Positions 18,276 to 27,214 of a stretch of DNA of 64,000 bases are shown here, in pieces. Origin of the DNA: Neobacillus vireti (GTDB lineage Bacteria > Bacillota > Bacilli > Bacillales > Cytobacillaceae); NCBI RefSeq assembly GCF_001026695.1, contig NZ_LDNB01000002.1, forward strand, positions 555,621 to 619,620, written 5' to 3'. The notes under the pieces were generated by a model. The model did not search any database. It worked only from the letters and a program-made list of their open reading frames with translations, and was not told the DNA's origin. A program made the position numbers and the translations under genes. Position 1 is the stretch's first letter; each line of letters begins with the position of its first letter.

Positions 18276-18413
18276 ATGACCACTCCTTAAATGCCATGGG
18301 TCATTTCTTAGAATAATTAGCTAGTTTTATTTTATTGGAAAAGGTACCAATTTGTTCTTTATTTTGGCGTCTAAAAATAAATAGGGCGATAGTGAATTAC
18401 GTTTATAAAACTA

Positions 18414-18440
18414 AACACTTTACACTATTTGTAAAGTGTT
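18414..18440 (+). promoter_or_regulatory. Inverted repeat, candidate upstream activator site 1
   Basis: A perfect 10-bp inverted repeat (AACACTTTAC, 7-nt spacer, GTAAAGTGTT) centred about 74 bp upstream of the -24 element at 18500. Position and symmetry fit an enhancer site for a sigma-54 activator. It contains TTTACACT, also present upstream of 21824. Confidence 0.6.
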
Positions 18441-18498
18441 GTTTACGGTATTAATTTCAAAATAAACGTTAAATACAAATTAATCGCAAAATATATGA

Positions 18499-18515
18499 TT
18501 GGCATAGTTCTTGCA
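18499..18515 (+). promoter_or_regulatory. Sigma-54 (-24/-12) promoter
   Basis: TTGGCATAGTTCTTGCA: GG and GC are exactly 10 nt apart, matching TGGCAC-N5-TTGCW with one change. Transcription would start near 18527 and run into the MaoC and enoyl-CoA hydratase genes. Otherwise the 18276-18605 gap holds only the inverted repeat and the upstream region of the HpaB gene. Confidence 0.85.
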
Positions 18516-18605
18516 AGTCTTATAGAAAGATTGGAATTTTTATCTGGAGGTGTGAATCTATATAAATCTTATTAATGGCTTTCGGTAGCTAAGTGGGGTG
18601 AAAAA

Positions 18606-19028
18606 ATGAAATTTGATGAAATACCTGTTGGTAAGATATTTGAGACATCGTCTTATAAGGTAAGTAAAGAAGAGATTGTTACTTTTGCCACACAATTCGA
18701 TCCGCAGTACATGCATATTGATGAGGAGAAAGCAAAACAAAGCAGGTTTAAGGGAATTATTGCTTCAGGGTTACATACCCTCTCTATTTCTTTTAAATTA
18801 TGGGCCGAATCAGAGGTATTTGGGGATGATGTAATTGCCGGAACAGCTATGAATAACCTTAAATTTACTAAACCAGTGTATCCCGGCGATACCCTTCATG
18901 TTGTCGTTGAGATTATAAAAAAAGAGGAAAGAAAAAGAACTGGTGAAATTACCTGGTTACTTTCATCCTATAACCAAAATGGTACTCAAGTATTTAGTGC
19001 AGAAATGTCTGCTTTGATATCGAAATAA
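18606..19028 (+). CDS. MaoC family (R)-hydratase
   Basis: 140 residues, GGGGTGA upstream. Hot-dog fold with the hydratase-2 motif: FATQFDPQYMHIDEEKAKQS carries the catalytic Asp and His (DPQYMHID), followed by GIIASGLHTLSI. Such proteins hydrate enoyl-CoAs or dehydrate hydroxyacyl-CoAs. First gene of a two-gene unit under a sigma-54 promoter; the second encodes a crotonase-type protein. Confidence 0.9.
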   Translation: MKFDEIPVGKIFETSSYKVSKEEIVTFATQFDPQYMHIDEEKAKQSRFKGIIASGLHTLSISFKLWAESEVFGDDVIAGTAMNNLKFTKPVYPGDTLHVVVEIIKKEERKRTGEITWLLSSYNQNGTQVFSAEMSALISK

Positions 19029-19050
19029 AAGATGAAGGGGTCTATTACTA

Positions 19051-19839
19051 GTGGGTTATAAACATATTGTTCATGAAAGAAACGGGCAAACTGCTTGGAT
19101 TTATTTGAATCGGCCAGAAAATATGAATTCTTTATCAAAAGCTTTGATGGAAGAAATACTCCATGTACTGGAAGAAATTGAACAGGATGAATCAGTCCGT
19201 GTACTTGTGTTATGCGGGAAGGGTAAAGCGTTTTGTGCAGGTGCAGATTTAAAGGAACTACTGGGGGATTTGGAGAAAGACCCGGATGGGCAAGATGGAT
19301 TGCTTGATTTGGCGGGAAAACTTTTTGAAAGGCTTAATCGCTTTTCTAAACCATTAATTGCAGCTTTAAATGGGATTACCTTGGCTGGAGGGCTAGAACT
19401 TGCGATGACAGCGGACATTATTATTGCCTCTGAAATAGCTAAAATAGGAGACGCTCATTCAAACTTTGGAGTTCTTCCGGGTGCAGGCGGGGCAGTAAGG
19501 CTTCCCCGCAAAGTCGGAATAAACCGTGCAAAGTATCTGTTATTCACAGGTGATTTTATTTCTGCAAAAGAAATGAAAGATTTTGGGCTAGTAAATGAAG
19601 TAGTAGCACCTGAAAACCTAGAGGGATTCGTCCAAGAAATAGCAGATAAAATCTCAACGAAGAGTCCACTCGTTTTAAAAGAAATGAAAAGGCTTGTTGA
19701 GGATGGGCTAGAACAGCCATTAGAAATTGCATTAAGACAGGAATTATTAGCACTTAAGAATCACACTCAGTCCCATGACTTTCGTGAAGGTATATCCGCA
19801 TTCACGGAAAAGAGAACCCCGAATTTTAAAGGATATTAA
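19051..19839 (+). CDS. Enoyl-CoA hydratase/isomerase (crotonase family)
   Basis: 262 residues; GTG start with AAGGGG 10 nt upstream. Crotonase signatures: GKAFCAGADLKEL (oxyanion hole), ITLAGGLELAMTADIIIAS with Glu in GGLEL, and LPGAGGAVRLPRKVG. The GGLEL Glu is kept, while the second typical Glu lies in a PGAGG loop with no Glu, so hydratase versus isomerase or other crotonase chemistry is open. Works with the upstream MaoC protein in acyl-CoA metabolism. Confidence 0.88.
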   Translation: MGYKHIVHERNGQTAWIYLNRPENMNSLSKALMEEILHVLEEIEQDESVRVLVLCGKGKAFCAGADLKELLGDLEKDPDGQDGLLDLAGKLFERLNRFSKPLIAALNGITLAGGLELAMTADIIIASEIAKIGDAHSNFGVLPGAGGAVRLPRKVGINRAKYLLFTGDFISAKEMKDFGLVNEVVAPENLEGFVQEIADKISTKSPLVLKEMKRLVEDGLEQPLEIALRQELLALKNHTQSHDFREGISAFTEKRTPNFKGY

Positions 19840-19854
19840 CTAAAAAGTATAGCG

Positions 19855-19894
19855 GAGTGAGGTTAACCTATTACAGGCTAGTCTCACTCTTTTT
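19855..19894. terminator. Terminator between convergent genes
   Basis: GAGTGAG (19855-19861) and CTCACTC (19883-19889) form a 7-bp stem, followed by TTTTTC. It overlaps the 3' end of the convergent activator gene. Confidence 0.75.
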
Positions 19895-21620
19895 CAATTA
19901 TGGAATATTCCAAGTTATATTTTTTCATTTTATTATATAGCCATGGCCTGCTTATCCCAAGTAATTGACTTGCCTTTGTTTTATTTCCCTTTGCCTCTTT
20001 TAAGGCGGAGATGATCATGTCCCTTTCGGTCGAAAGGATTTTATCTTTATATGTAGAAGTTGATTGATGAACGAAATCATTTTTCTCATTGTTTTGGTTG
20101 AAAGTGGGAATATCTTCAGCATCTATATAATCACCTGTTTTAAGGTTTGCTGCCCGCTCAAGAACATTTTGTAATTCTCTTACATTTCCCGGCCATGCGT
20201 GTTTCATTAGTTTGGTTAAAGCTGAATGTGTGACTCCTCTAATGTAAAATCCACTGTCGCTCAAACGTTGGATAACCGCCTGGATGATATCTGGCAGATC
20301 ATCCATTCTCTCTCTTAAAGGGGGAATATCTAATCGTATGATATTTAATCGATAGTATAAATCCTCTCTGAACTTTCCTTCTGCAACTAGTTTTTCGAGA
20401 TTTTGGTTCGTGGCAGCAATGATTTTTGTATTTAGATGAATAGTTCTCGGGCTGCCGATTGGCTGAAATTCTTTTTCCTGCAGCACTCGTAAGATTTTCG
20501 TCTGAAGAGTAATAGGCATATCCCCAATCTCATCTAAAAAGATCGTCCCGTTTTGTGCCAATTCAAATTTACCCTTCATTCCTCCTTTTTTTGCACCTGT
20601 AAAGGCACCGTCCTCATAGCCAAAAAGTTCAGATTCAAGTAGTTCAGGGGGAATTGCAGCACAATTAACCTGAACAAAAGTCCCTTTTTGACTTGAGGTC
20701 GCATGGATTCCTTGTGCAAATAACTCTTTTCCTGTACCGCTTTCACCAATAATCAAAACCGTAGACATACTTTTAGAGGCTAGAGTTGCTTCATGCTTAA
20801 CTTTCCTGATCCTCTCTGATTCTCCAGCAATATCAAATAATGTGTATTTCGTACCCTTCATTTCGTTGATTTCATTTTGATAATAAGATAGTTTTTTCTC
20901 AAGTTTTTTCACTTTCGTTAAGGCTTCATGTAAATGGGTTAGCCCCCGATAGGTTACTTTACAAATCGCACTAATAACTTCGCCATTTTCCCTAATAGGC
21001 AAAATCGATAGGAGTGATTGTTGCCCATCAATAATATGCGGGGTATTGTGAATGCTGATGCCGGTTTTAATAACCATTTCAATATTAAGTTCAGGAAACA
21101 ATTCAGTTGTAGATTTATTTAGAGCTTCTTTCCTTGTTAAGCCAAATAAATCTGTGAAGCCTTTATTCACCATCGTAATCTCTGCCTTCTGATTCACAAG
21201 AATAATAGCGTCATAAGCGAATTCAAGTACGGAAGATAATTGACTATAAACAGTGCTATAGGATGACAGTAATTGTTTTGTTGACATGACACCAACTGGA
21301 ATCATATCCTCATTAACCACTGGTGCATGCCCAACATTATATTTTAGCAATAATTTTCTTGTTTCTTCTACATGGTCAGTTGGATTAAGAAAGATCGGAT
21401 TAGCATTATAAATTTTGTCAATAGTCATATCTAATGACGGCTGGGTAGTTAAGATTTGAAAAATTTTATTCTTTGTAATGATTCCAATCAATTTATTGGA
21501 GTCATCCACCACGGGGAGAATGTTTGAGTAAGTTTTTGTAAACATTGGACGAACTTCTTTTAATGTTTGCTCTTTGGTGCAGCAAATAAAATTTGTTGTC
21601 ATGAGATCGGAAATAAGCAT
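19884..21620 (-). CDS. Sigma-54-dependent activator with CBS pair and PAS domain
   Basis: 578 residues. Order: two CBS repeats (about 1-57 and 62-122), PAS (about 128-225), AAA+ domain (about 260-500) and a Fis-type helix-turn-helix (about 535-572, [19 protein letters not shown]). The AAA+ part has Walker A GESGTGKE (292-299), the sigma-54-contact loop GAFTGA (338-343) and Walker [13 protein letters not shown] pairs bind adenosyl ligands and PAS may bind an acyl or aromatic ligand, so energy or CoA status could be the input. Two sigma-54 promoters flank it, one in front of each acyl-CoA operon, and these are its probable targets. Confidence 0.93.
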   Translation of the reverse strand: MLISDLMTTNFICCTKEQTLKEVRPMFTKTYSNILPVVDDSNKLIGIITKNKIFQILTTQPSLDMTIDKIYNANPIFLNPTDHVEETRKLLLKYNVGHAPVVNEDMIPVGVMSTKQLLSSYSTVYSQLSSVLEFAYDAIILVNQKAEITMVNKGFTDLFGLTRKEALNKSTTELFPELNIEMVIKTGISIHNTPHIIDGQQSLLSILPIRENGEVISAICKVTYRGLTHLHEALTKVKKLEKKLSYYQNEINEMKGTKYTLFDIAGESERIRKVKHEATLASKSMSTVLIIGESGTGKELFAQGIHATSSQKGTFVQVNCAAIPPELLESELFGYEDGAFTGAKKGGMKGKFELAQNGTIFLDEIGDMPITLQTKILRVLQEKEFQPIGSPRTIHLNTKIIAATNQNLEKLVAEGKFREDLYYRLNIIRLDIPPLRERMDDLPDIIQAVIQRLSDSGFYIRGVTHSALTKLMKHAWPGNVRELQNVLERAANLKTGDYIDAEDIPTFNQNNEKNDFVHQSTSTYKDKILSTERDMIISALKEAKGNKTKASQLLGISRPWLYNKMKKYNLEYSIIEKE

Positions 21621-21680
21621 ATCCTATCACCCCCTATTCATGCCCATTATAACAAATGAATCTGAGGGTGTTAACAGAAG

Positions 21681-21732
21681 ATTGTAAAAATAATTAACAA
21701 TTTACAATATTACGTCAATATAAGTTTACACT
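21681..21732 (+). promoter_or_regulatory. Inverted repeat, candidate upstream activator site 2
   Basis: ATTGTAAA (21681-21688) and TTTACAAT (21701-21708) form a perfect 8-bp inverted repeat centred about 77 bp before the -24 element. A further TTTACACT lies at 21725-21732. The arms share GTAAA/TTTAC with site 1, although their orientation relative to the centre differs, so the exact recognition unit is uncertain. Confidence 0.5.
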
Positions 21733-21769
21733 TTTATACTATAAATAGCTTTAAATACGGATGGAAATC

Positions 21770-21786
21770 TTGGCATGAAAGTTGCA
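21770..21786 (+). promoter_or_regulatory. Sigma-54 (-24/-12) promoter
   Basis: TTGGCATGAAAGTTGCA with GG and GC 10 nt apart. It drives the acyl-CoA dehydrogenase operon starting at 21824. Confidence 0.88.
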
Positions 21787-21823
21787 GATAAATAGATAGA
21801 AGGGAATAAAGGGAGGAAAAAAG

Positions 21824-22984
21824 GTGAAACAGTCAATAGCCATTGAAGAAGAGATTACATTGTTTAAAAAATCAATTGAAGGCTTCGCTAAAAAAGAGAT
21901 TGAGCCCTATTACAGCAAATGGGAAGAAGAAGGAATATTCCCAAGAGAGTTATGGAGAAAGCTTGGGGATGCCGGTTTGCTTTGTGTGGATATTCCTGAA
22001 CAATATGGTGGATTAGGGGCACCGTTACACTTTGCGGCCAGTATTATCGATGAATTTAGTAGACTTTGCTACGGTTCTGTTTTTACAAATTTAGCCGTTC
22101 ATTCAAATATTGTTGCCCATTATATTTTAAACGCAGGGACGGAGGAACAGAAAGCCCATTATTTACCTAAAATGGCGTCTGGAGAATATGTTGGCGCAAT
22201 TGCAATGACTGAACCAAGTACCGGGAGTGATTTACAGGGAATAAAAACATCGGCGATAAAAGATACAGTTACGGGTGATTACGTAATCAACGGGTCAAAA
22301 ACCTTTATTTCGAATGGCCAGAACTTTGATTTTGTTATTGTTGTAGCTAAAACGACACAAGCAGTCCCTGCTTCAAAAGGGACGACTCTCTTTATTGTTG
22401 ATGCGGATACAACCGGGTTAATCAAAGGGAAAAAGTTAAAGAAAATAGGGCTGCACTCTGCGGATACATCCGAATTATTTTTTGATGGTGTTACTGTCTC
22501 ACCAAGGCAAATATTAGGTGAACTTGATTGTGGATTTATCGCATTGATGCAGGAGTTGCCACGAGAAAGAACCACACTTGCTGTTTCAGCTTGCGGGGCC
22601 ATGGAAGGTGCCTTAGAGATTACAGTTCAATATCTTCATGAAAGAGAAGCCTTTGGAAAACCGCTCAGTCAATTACAGGTTATCCGTCATAAAATTGCCG
22701 AAATGACAACAGAGGCGAAAGTAAATCGAGCCTATGTAAACCAATGTTTAAACGCCCTTGAGAAAAAAAATCTATCCACTGCTGACGCAAGTATTGCAAA
22801 ATTGTCCGCTACCGAAGCACAAGGCAGAGTAGTGGATGGCTGCCTACAATTATTTGGCGGTTATGGTTATATGAAAGAGTATCCAATATCAAGGGCCTAT
22901 GCAGATGCAAGGGTGCAACGAATATATGGCGGAACCTCTGAAATTATGAAAGAAATTATCGGTAAAGATGTTTTGGGAAAATAG
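21824..22984 (+). CDS. Acyl-CoA dehydrogenase
   Basis: 386 residues; GTG start after GGGAGG. All ACAD landmarks: AMTEPSTGSDLQGI, ISNGQNFDF, LFGGYGYMKEYPISRAYADARV and IYGGTSEIMKEIIG. The Glu of the usual YEGT motif is Gly here, as in the long-chain and isovaleryl-type enzymes whose catalytic base lies earlier; Glu248 in LPRERTT is in the matching place. This suggests a long- or branched-chain substrate. First gene of a sigma-54-driven beta-oxidation operon; 15 bp to the next gene. Confidence 0.92.
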   Translation: MKQSIAIEEEITLFKKSIEGFAKKEIEPYYSKWEEEGIFPRELWRKLGDAGLLCVDIPEQYGGLGAPLHFAASIIDEFSRLCYGSVFTNLAVHSNIVAHYILNAGTEEQKAHYLPKMASGEYVGAIAMTEPSTGSDLQGIKTSAIKDTVTGDYVINGSKTFISNGQNFDFVIVVAKTTQAVPASKGTTLFIVDADTTGLIKGKKLKKIGLHSADTSELFFDGVTVSPRQILGELDCGFIALMQELPRERTTLAVSACGAMEGALEITVQYLHEREAFGKPLSQLQVIRHKIAEMTTEAKVNRAYVNQCLNALEKKNLSTADASIAKLSATEAQGRVVDGCLQLFGGYGYMKEYPISRAYADARVQRIYGGTSEIMKEIIGKDVLGK

Positions 22985-22999
22985 GTTTGGAGGTTAAGT

Positions 23000-24196
23000 A
23001 TGGGCATATTATCAGGTTTGAAAGTTCTTGATTTCTCGACCCTATTGCCAGGTCCTTTTGCTACGATGATGCTAGCAGATATGGGTGCTGATGTGTTAAA
23101 AGTCGAATCACCTTATCGAGTGGATTTAACGAAGATGATCGAACCGATGGATGGTGACGTATCGGCGGCATTTGGACATCTTAACCGTTCAAAGCGTTCT
23201 TTAGCATTGGATTTAAAGCTGGAGGAAGCGAGAGAAGTCATATACAAATTGGTTCACGACTATGACATCGTCGTTGAGCAGTTTCGGCCGGGTGTTATGG
23301 ATAAATTGGGTATTGGCTATGAAACTCTAAAAAAGATCAATCCTAAAGTGATTTTTTGTTCGATTACAGGTTATGGACAAACAGGACCGCTTCGGGATAA
23401 GGCCGGACATGATATTAATTATTTGTCTTTAGCGGGAGCTGCAAGTTATTCATCAAGAAAAAATCAAACCCCTGTTCCAGCTGGAATCCAGGTTGCGGAT
23501 CTTGCAGGAGGATCAATGCCTGCAATCATTGGCATATTAGCGGCTGTTTATCACCGTGAACAAACCAGTGAAGGGCAACACATCGATATTAGTATAACCG
23601 ATTCAGTTTTTGCCTTAAATGCGCTATATGGCTCCGGATATTTAGCAGGAGGGGTTGAGCCGGAGGCAGAATCCCTCCTGCTTAATGGCGGATCGTTTTA
23701 TGACTATTATGAGACGAAGAATCATCGTTATTTTTCCGTCGGCAGTTTGGAGCCGCAATTTCAAGCAAGACTTTGTGAATTAATAGGGGACAGCAAGTTA
23801 AAAGATTTAAGCGGCAGTCACCGTAATGAGGATCAGCAAGCTTTTAAAAAGAAACTTACGGAGGCTTTTAAGCAAAAGACATTTGAAGAGTGGCTAACGA
23901 TACTTGGGGACAGTTTTGATGGTTGTGTTGAACCCGTTCTAACATTCTCTGAATCAGTTCAGCATCCACAAATAAAGGCGAGGAATTTAGTTGTATCCGT
24001 ACCAAAGTCAGAGGGCGGTACACAAAAGCAAATCGCCTTTCCCATTAAATTTTCAACACAGCCTGTGGAGTACCGTTTTTCGGGCACACAAACAGGAACC
24101 CATTCAGAAGATATTTTGAAAGAGGCAGGCTTTAATCAGGAAACGATTGATGGATTATCTAATAAAGGGATTTTTGGAAGGCAAGTAAAAAGCTAA
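23000..24196 (+). CDS. Alpha-methylacyl-CoA racemase-like (family III CoA-transferase fold)
   Basis: 398 residues, TTGGAGG upstream. The fold is the CaiB/BaiF family, but the racemase-specific residues known from mycobacterial MCR (His126, Asp156, Glu241) are matched at closely equivalent spacing: His137 in AGHDINY, Asp167 in QVADLAGG and Glu251 in VGSLEPQF. CoA-transferases keep only the Asp. I therefore prefer 2-methylacyl-CoA epimerase over CoA-transferase. Such an enzyme is needed when a 2-methyl-branched acyl-CoA of the wrong configuration has to enter beta-oxidation, which fits the following HSD10- and SCPx-like genes. Confidence 0.82.
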   Translation: MGILSGLKVLDFSTLLPGPFATMMLADMGADVLKVESPYRVDLTKMIEPMDGDVSAAFGHLNRSKRSLALDLKLEEAREVIYKLVHDYDIVVEQFRPGVMDKLGIGYETLKKINPKVIFCSITGYGQTGPLRDKAGHDINYLSLAGAASYSSRKNQTPVPAGIQVADLAGGSMPAIIGILAAVYHREQTSEGQHIDISITDSVFALNALYGSGYLAGGVEPEAESLLLNGGSFYDYYETKNHRYFSVGSLEPQFQARLCELIGDSKLKDLSGSHRNEDQQAFKKKLTEAFKQKTFEEWLTILGDSFDGCVEPVLTFSESVQHPQIKARNLVVSVPKSEGGTQKQIAFPIKFSTQPVEYRFSGTQTGTHSEDILKEAGFNQETIDGLSNKGIFGRQVKS

Positions 24197-24210
24197 GGAG
24201 ATGTTGGAAT

Positions 24211-24981
24211 ATGAATATAAAAGATAAGGTCGCTGTTGTAACAGGTGGAGCATCAGGATTAGGATTAGCAACAGTAACTAGATTAGTAGAGAAAGGTGCT
24301 AAGGTTGTTATCTTTGATTTAAATGAAGTTAAAGCCAGGGAAGCAGTTGAACAACTGGGGGATCGGGTTCAATATACGATAGTGAATGTAACAGATGATG
24401 AGTCAGTCCAAAAAGGAATCAAACAAGCAATCGATGTATTTGGGGCGATTCATATTTGTGTAAACTGTGCTGGCGTTGGTACACCAGGGAAAACCATTGG
24501 CAAAAAGGGTCCATTACCACTTGAAGATTTTAATAAGGTTATAGGTATTAACTTAATTGGAACGTTTAATGTATTAAGATTAGCAGCAAATGAAATGAAA
24601 AATAACGAACCTGTTACTGACTCAGGTGAGAGAGGCGTCATCATTAACACTGCTTCTGTCGCTGCATTTGATGGACAAATGGGGCAGGCGGCATATGGAG
24701 CAAGTAAAGCAGGGGTAGCAGGGATGACATTACCTGTCTCCCGCGACCTTTCGGAATTTGGTATTCGTGTAAACACAATTGCACCAGGCTTATTCATTAC
24801 ACCCATGGCGGCCACTTTGTCTGAAAAGGTAATTCAGAAATTATCTGAAAGCGTGGAATTTCCGAAGCGATTAGGGCGTCCTTCCGAATTTGCCGAGCTG
24901 ACAACCTTTATTATGGAGCATGAATATTTAAATGGAGAGGTCATTCGTTTAGATGGTGGAATTCGTATGTCCCCAAGATAA
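24211..24981 (+). CDS. 3-hydroxyacyl-CoA dehydrogenase, type II (HSD10-like SDR)
   Basis: 256 residues, AAGGAGATG upstream. SDR motifs TGGASGLG, NCAG, INTASVAAFDGQMGQAAYGASK (read in two parts: Ser in NTASVAA, Tyr-Lys in YGASK) and IAPGLFITPMAATL. The insertion GTPGKTIGKKGPLPLEDF and the end VEFPKRLGRPSEFA are characteristic of HSD10-type 3-hydroxy-2-methylacyl-CoA dehydrogenases. Catalyses the third step of beta-oxidation in this operon. Confidence 0.9.
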   Translation: MNIKDKVAVVTGGASGLGLATVTRLVEKGAKVVIFDLNEVKAREAVEQLGDRVQYTIVNVTDDESVQKGIKQAIDVFGAIHICVNCAGVGTPGKTIGKKGPLPLEDFNKVIGINLIGTFNVLRLAANEMKNNEPVTDSGERGVIINTASVAAFDGQMGQAAYGASKAGVAGMTLPVSRDLSEFGIRVNTIAPGLFITPMAATLSEKVIQKLSESVEFPKRLGRPSEFAELTTFIMEHEYLNGEVIRLDGGIRMSPR

Positions 24982-25046
24982 TACTAATCTGTTTTAAATC
25001 GGATAAACCTAGTAACTTTAAGAATATCAAACTGGAGGGATTCTAT

Positions 25047-26228
25047 ATGACGAATCAAGTAAATGTTGCTGGGGTAAACATGGTGAAATTCGAAAAGCCA
25101 GGCAGGAATGAACCTTATGAAATTATGGCATCAAAAGCTATCAAAGGGGCACTAAATGATGCGGGTATTGATTTATCAGAGGTCCAGCAGGCGTATGCTA
25201 GCTATGTTTATGGAGATAGCACATGTGGTCAAACAGCTTTATATCAAGTGGGGATGACGGGTATTCCAATTATTAATGTAAATAATAATTGTTCTTCAGG
25301 CTCAACGGCTCTTTATTTGGCTCGACAAGCAGTAGAGTCTGGGGCAGCTGACTGTGTTCTTGCATTTGGATTTGAAGAAATGCAGCCAGGGGCTTTAGGT
25401 GAACATTGGACAGATAGGACATCACCATTTCAATGGGTTTATAATCGTTTTAGCCAATTAAATAGCGAATTACCTGAAGGTCCGGTTGCATTAAAAGTCT
25501 TTGGGGCAACTGCCTTGGAGTATCTTGAAAAATACAATGTAAGCCCTGAAATTTATGGCAAAGTAGCTGTAAAGACAAGAAAACATGCTGTAAACAATCC
25601 TTATTCTTTATTTACGGAAGAGATCCAATTGGAAGATGTTATGAATTCACACGTTATATATCCCGGTCTCACAAGATTAATGGCATGTCCCCCTACATGC
25701 GGTGCAGCAGCTGTGGTTGTCTGTAGTGATTCTTTTGCGAAGAATCATAATATCCATCAAGCAGTAAAAATAGTCGCCCAATCCATGACTACTGATTTAC
25801 CTAATAGTATTAATGAGGATAACCTCCATTTGGTTGGCTATGGAATGACCGCTCGTGCTGCCAAAGAGGTTTATCAAAAGGCAGGCATTGGTCCAGAGGA
25901 TGTAAATGTCATTGAGCTGCATGATTGCTTTACTCCAAATGAAGTGATCACCTATGAAGGATTAGGGCTTTGCGGGGAAGGGGAAGCAGAAAAACTCATA
26001 AAGGATGGAGATAATACTTATGGAGGAAAATGTGTTGTCAATCCATCCGGGGGGCTAATGTCTAAAGGTCATCCACTTGGGGCGACCGGTTTAGCGCAAT
26101 GTACGGAACTAGTTTGGCATTTGCGAGGAGATGCTGGTAATCGGCAAGTAGAAGGAGCTAGGATTGCCCTGCAACATAATTTGGGACTTGGCGGTGCTTG
26201 TGTCGTTACTTTATATCAAAAAGGGTGA
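25047..26228 (+). CDS. Thiolase of SCP2/SCPx type
   Basis: 393 residues, CTGGAGGG upstream. Thiolase nucleophile in NNNCSSGST (Cys82), His in ELHDCFTPNE and the closing GHPLGATGLAQ. The GMTGIPIINVNNNC start and absence of the bacterial FadA N-terminus fit sterol-carrier-protein X thiolases, which accept 2-methyl-branched 3-oxoacyl-CoAs. No SCP2 lipid-binding domain is fused. A 136-bp gap without recognisable promoter separates it from the next gene. Confidence 0.9.
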   Translation: MTNQVNVAGVNMVKFEKPGRNEPYEIMASKAIKGALNDAGIDLSEVQQAYASYVYGDSTCGQTALYQVGMTGIPIINVNNNCSSGSTALYLARQAVESGAADCVLAFGFEEMQPGALGEHWTDRTSPFQWVYNRFSQLNSELPEGPVALKVFGATALEYLEKYNVSPEIYGKVAVKTRKHAVNNPYSLFTEEIQLEDVMNSHVIYPGLTRLMACPPTCGAAAVVVCSDSFAKNHNIHQAVKIVAQSMTTDLPNSINEDNLHLVGYGMTARAAKEVYQKAGIGPEDVNVIELHDCFTPNEVITYEGLGLCGEGEAEKLIKDGDNTYGGKCVVNPSGGLMSKGHPLGATGLAQCTELVWHLRGDAGNRQVEGARIALQHNLGLGGACVVTLYQKG

Positions 26229-26364
26229 ACGTAGTTTAAATTCTTATCTAATTTGCAATGTACTTTGTAAATTTATACCCTTCGTTAAATCTGTTTAAGA
26301 CATAAAGCCGCGGTTATTAAAAGATAGGAACTTTTAATGGATTTGTGTATAGGGAGGAAGGATT

Positions 26365-27144
26365 ATGTCAGCAGTTAATACGGTACTTAATGATGGCGTT
26401 TATGAAATAGAACTTAATCGTCCTAATCTGCTTAATGCACTAAATTTAGAGTTACTTTCGGGTTTAGTAGAAGCAGTTAGAGAGGCAAAGAGTAATTCAG
26501 CTATTCGCTCAGTTTTATTATATGGAAGCGGAAAAGGATTCTGTTCAGGTGGAGATTTGAAGGATTTTGGAATTGACAGTTCAAATCCAGTAGAAGTAAA
26601 AGAATTCTTGCAAAAGGGTCACGAAGCAATTACGGGCCTCTATAATATGGAAAAACCCGTGGTGGCGTCTGTGCATGGTCCAGCAGTTGGTGCAGGGTGT
26701 AATTTAAGTTTTGCCTGTGATTTAATCGTTGCAGATGAAACCGCTGTCTTTTCAGAAATATTTGCAAAGGTGGGAGCCATTCCGGATTTGGGGGGATTAT
26801 ATTTCCTTCCACAAAAAATTGGGATGCATAAAGCAGCCGAGCTCATTTTTACAGGAAAAAAGATTAATAGTATTACAGCCTTGGAAAATGGGCTAATCAA
26901 TGAGGTTGTACCAGAGGGACAGGCTATAGAGAGGGGGAGGGATCTTGCACTTTTATTAGCTAATGGACCAACCAAGGCTATTGGAATTGCAAAGCGTATA
27001 ATGCACCAATCCACACATTTGTCATTAGAAGATGTACTAGAACTGGAGGCATATGGGCAATCGGTTATTTTTCAAACAAAGGATTTTTCAGAGGGAAGAA
27101 AGGCATTTCAAGAAAAAAGGGAACCTAAATTTCTTGGGTATTAG
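26365..27144 (+). CDS. Enoyl-CoA hydratase/isomerase (PaaG-like)
   Basis: 259 residues, GGGAGG upstream. Crotonase motifs GKGFCSGGDLKDF and SVHGPAVGAGCNLSFACDLIVA. The first catalytic Glu position reads Asn (GAGCNL) and the second motif reads GAIPDLGG with Asp. This single-acid pattern is typical for isomerase/PaaG-type members rather than classical hydratases. It ends with EKREPKFLGY, usual for the family. Likely isomerises or hydrates an unsaturated acyl-CoA in the same pathway. Confidence 0.87.
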   Translation: MSAVNTVLNDGVYEIELNRPNLLNALNLELLSGLVEAVREAKSNSAIRSVLLYGSGKGFCSGGDLKDFGIDSSNPVEVKEFLQKGHEAITGLYNMEKPVVASVHGPAVGAGCNLSFACDLIVADETAVFSEIFAKVGAIPDLGGLYFLPQKIGMHKAAELIFTGKKINSITALENGLINEVVPEGQAIERGRDLALLLANGPTKAIGIAKRIMHQSTHLSLEDVLELEAYGQSVIFQTKDFSEGRKAFQEKREPKFLGY

Positions 27145-27214
27145 GGCTAAAGTATAGTTGAAGTAATAGAAGGTTTGAAAATTATTGAATGGCCAATATT
27201 AGAGGGGGATTAAT

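Noticed and set aside
23000..24196. Formyl- or carnitine-CoA transferase
   Set aside because: The His and Glu expected only in alpha-methylacyl-CoA racemases are both present, and the neighbours favour branched-chain oxidation.
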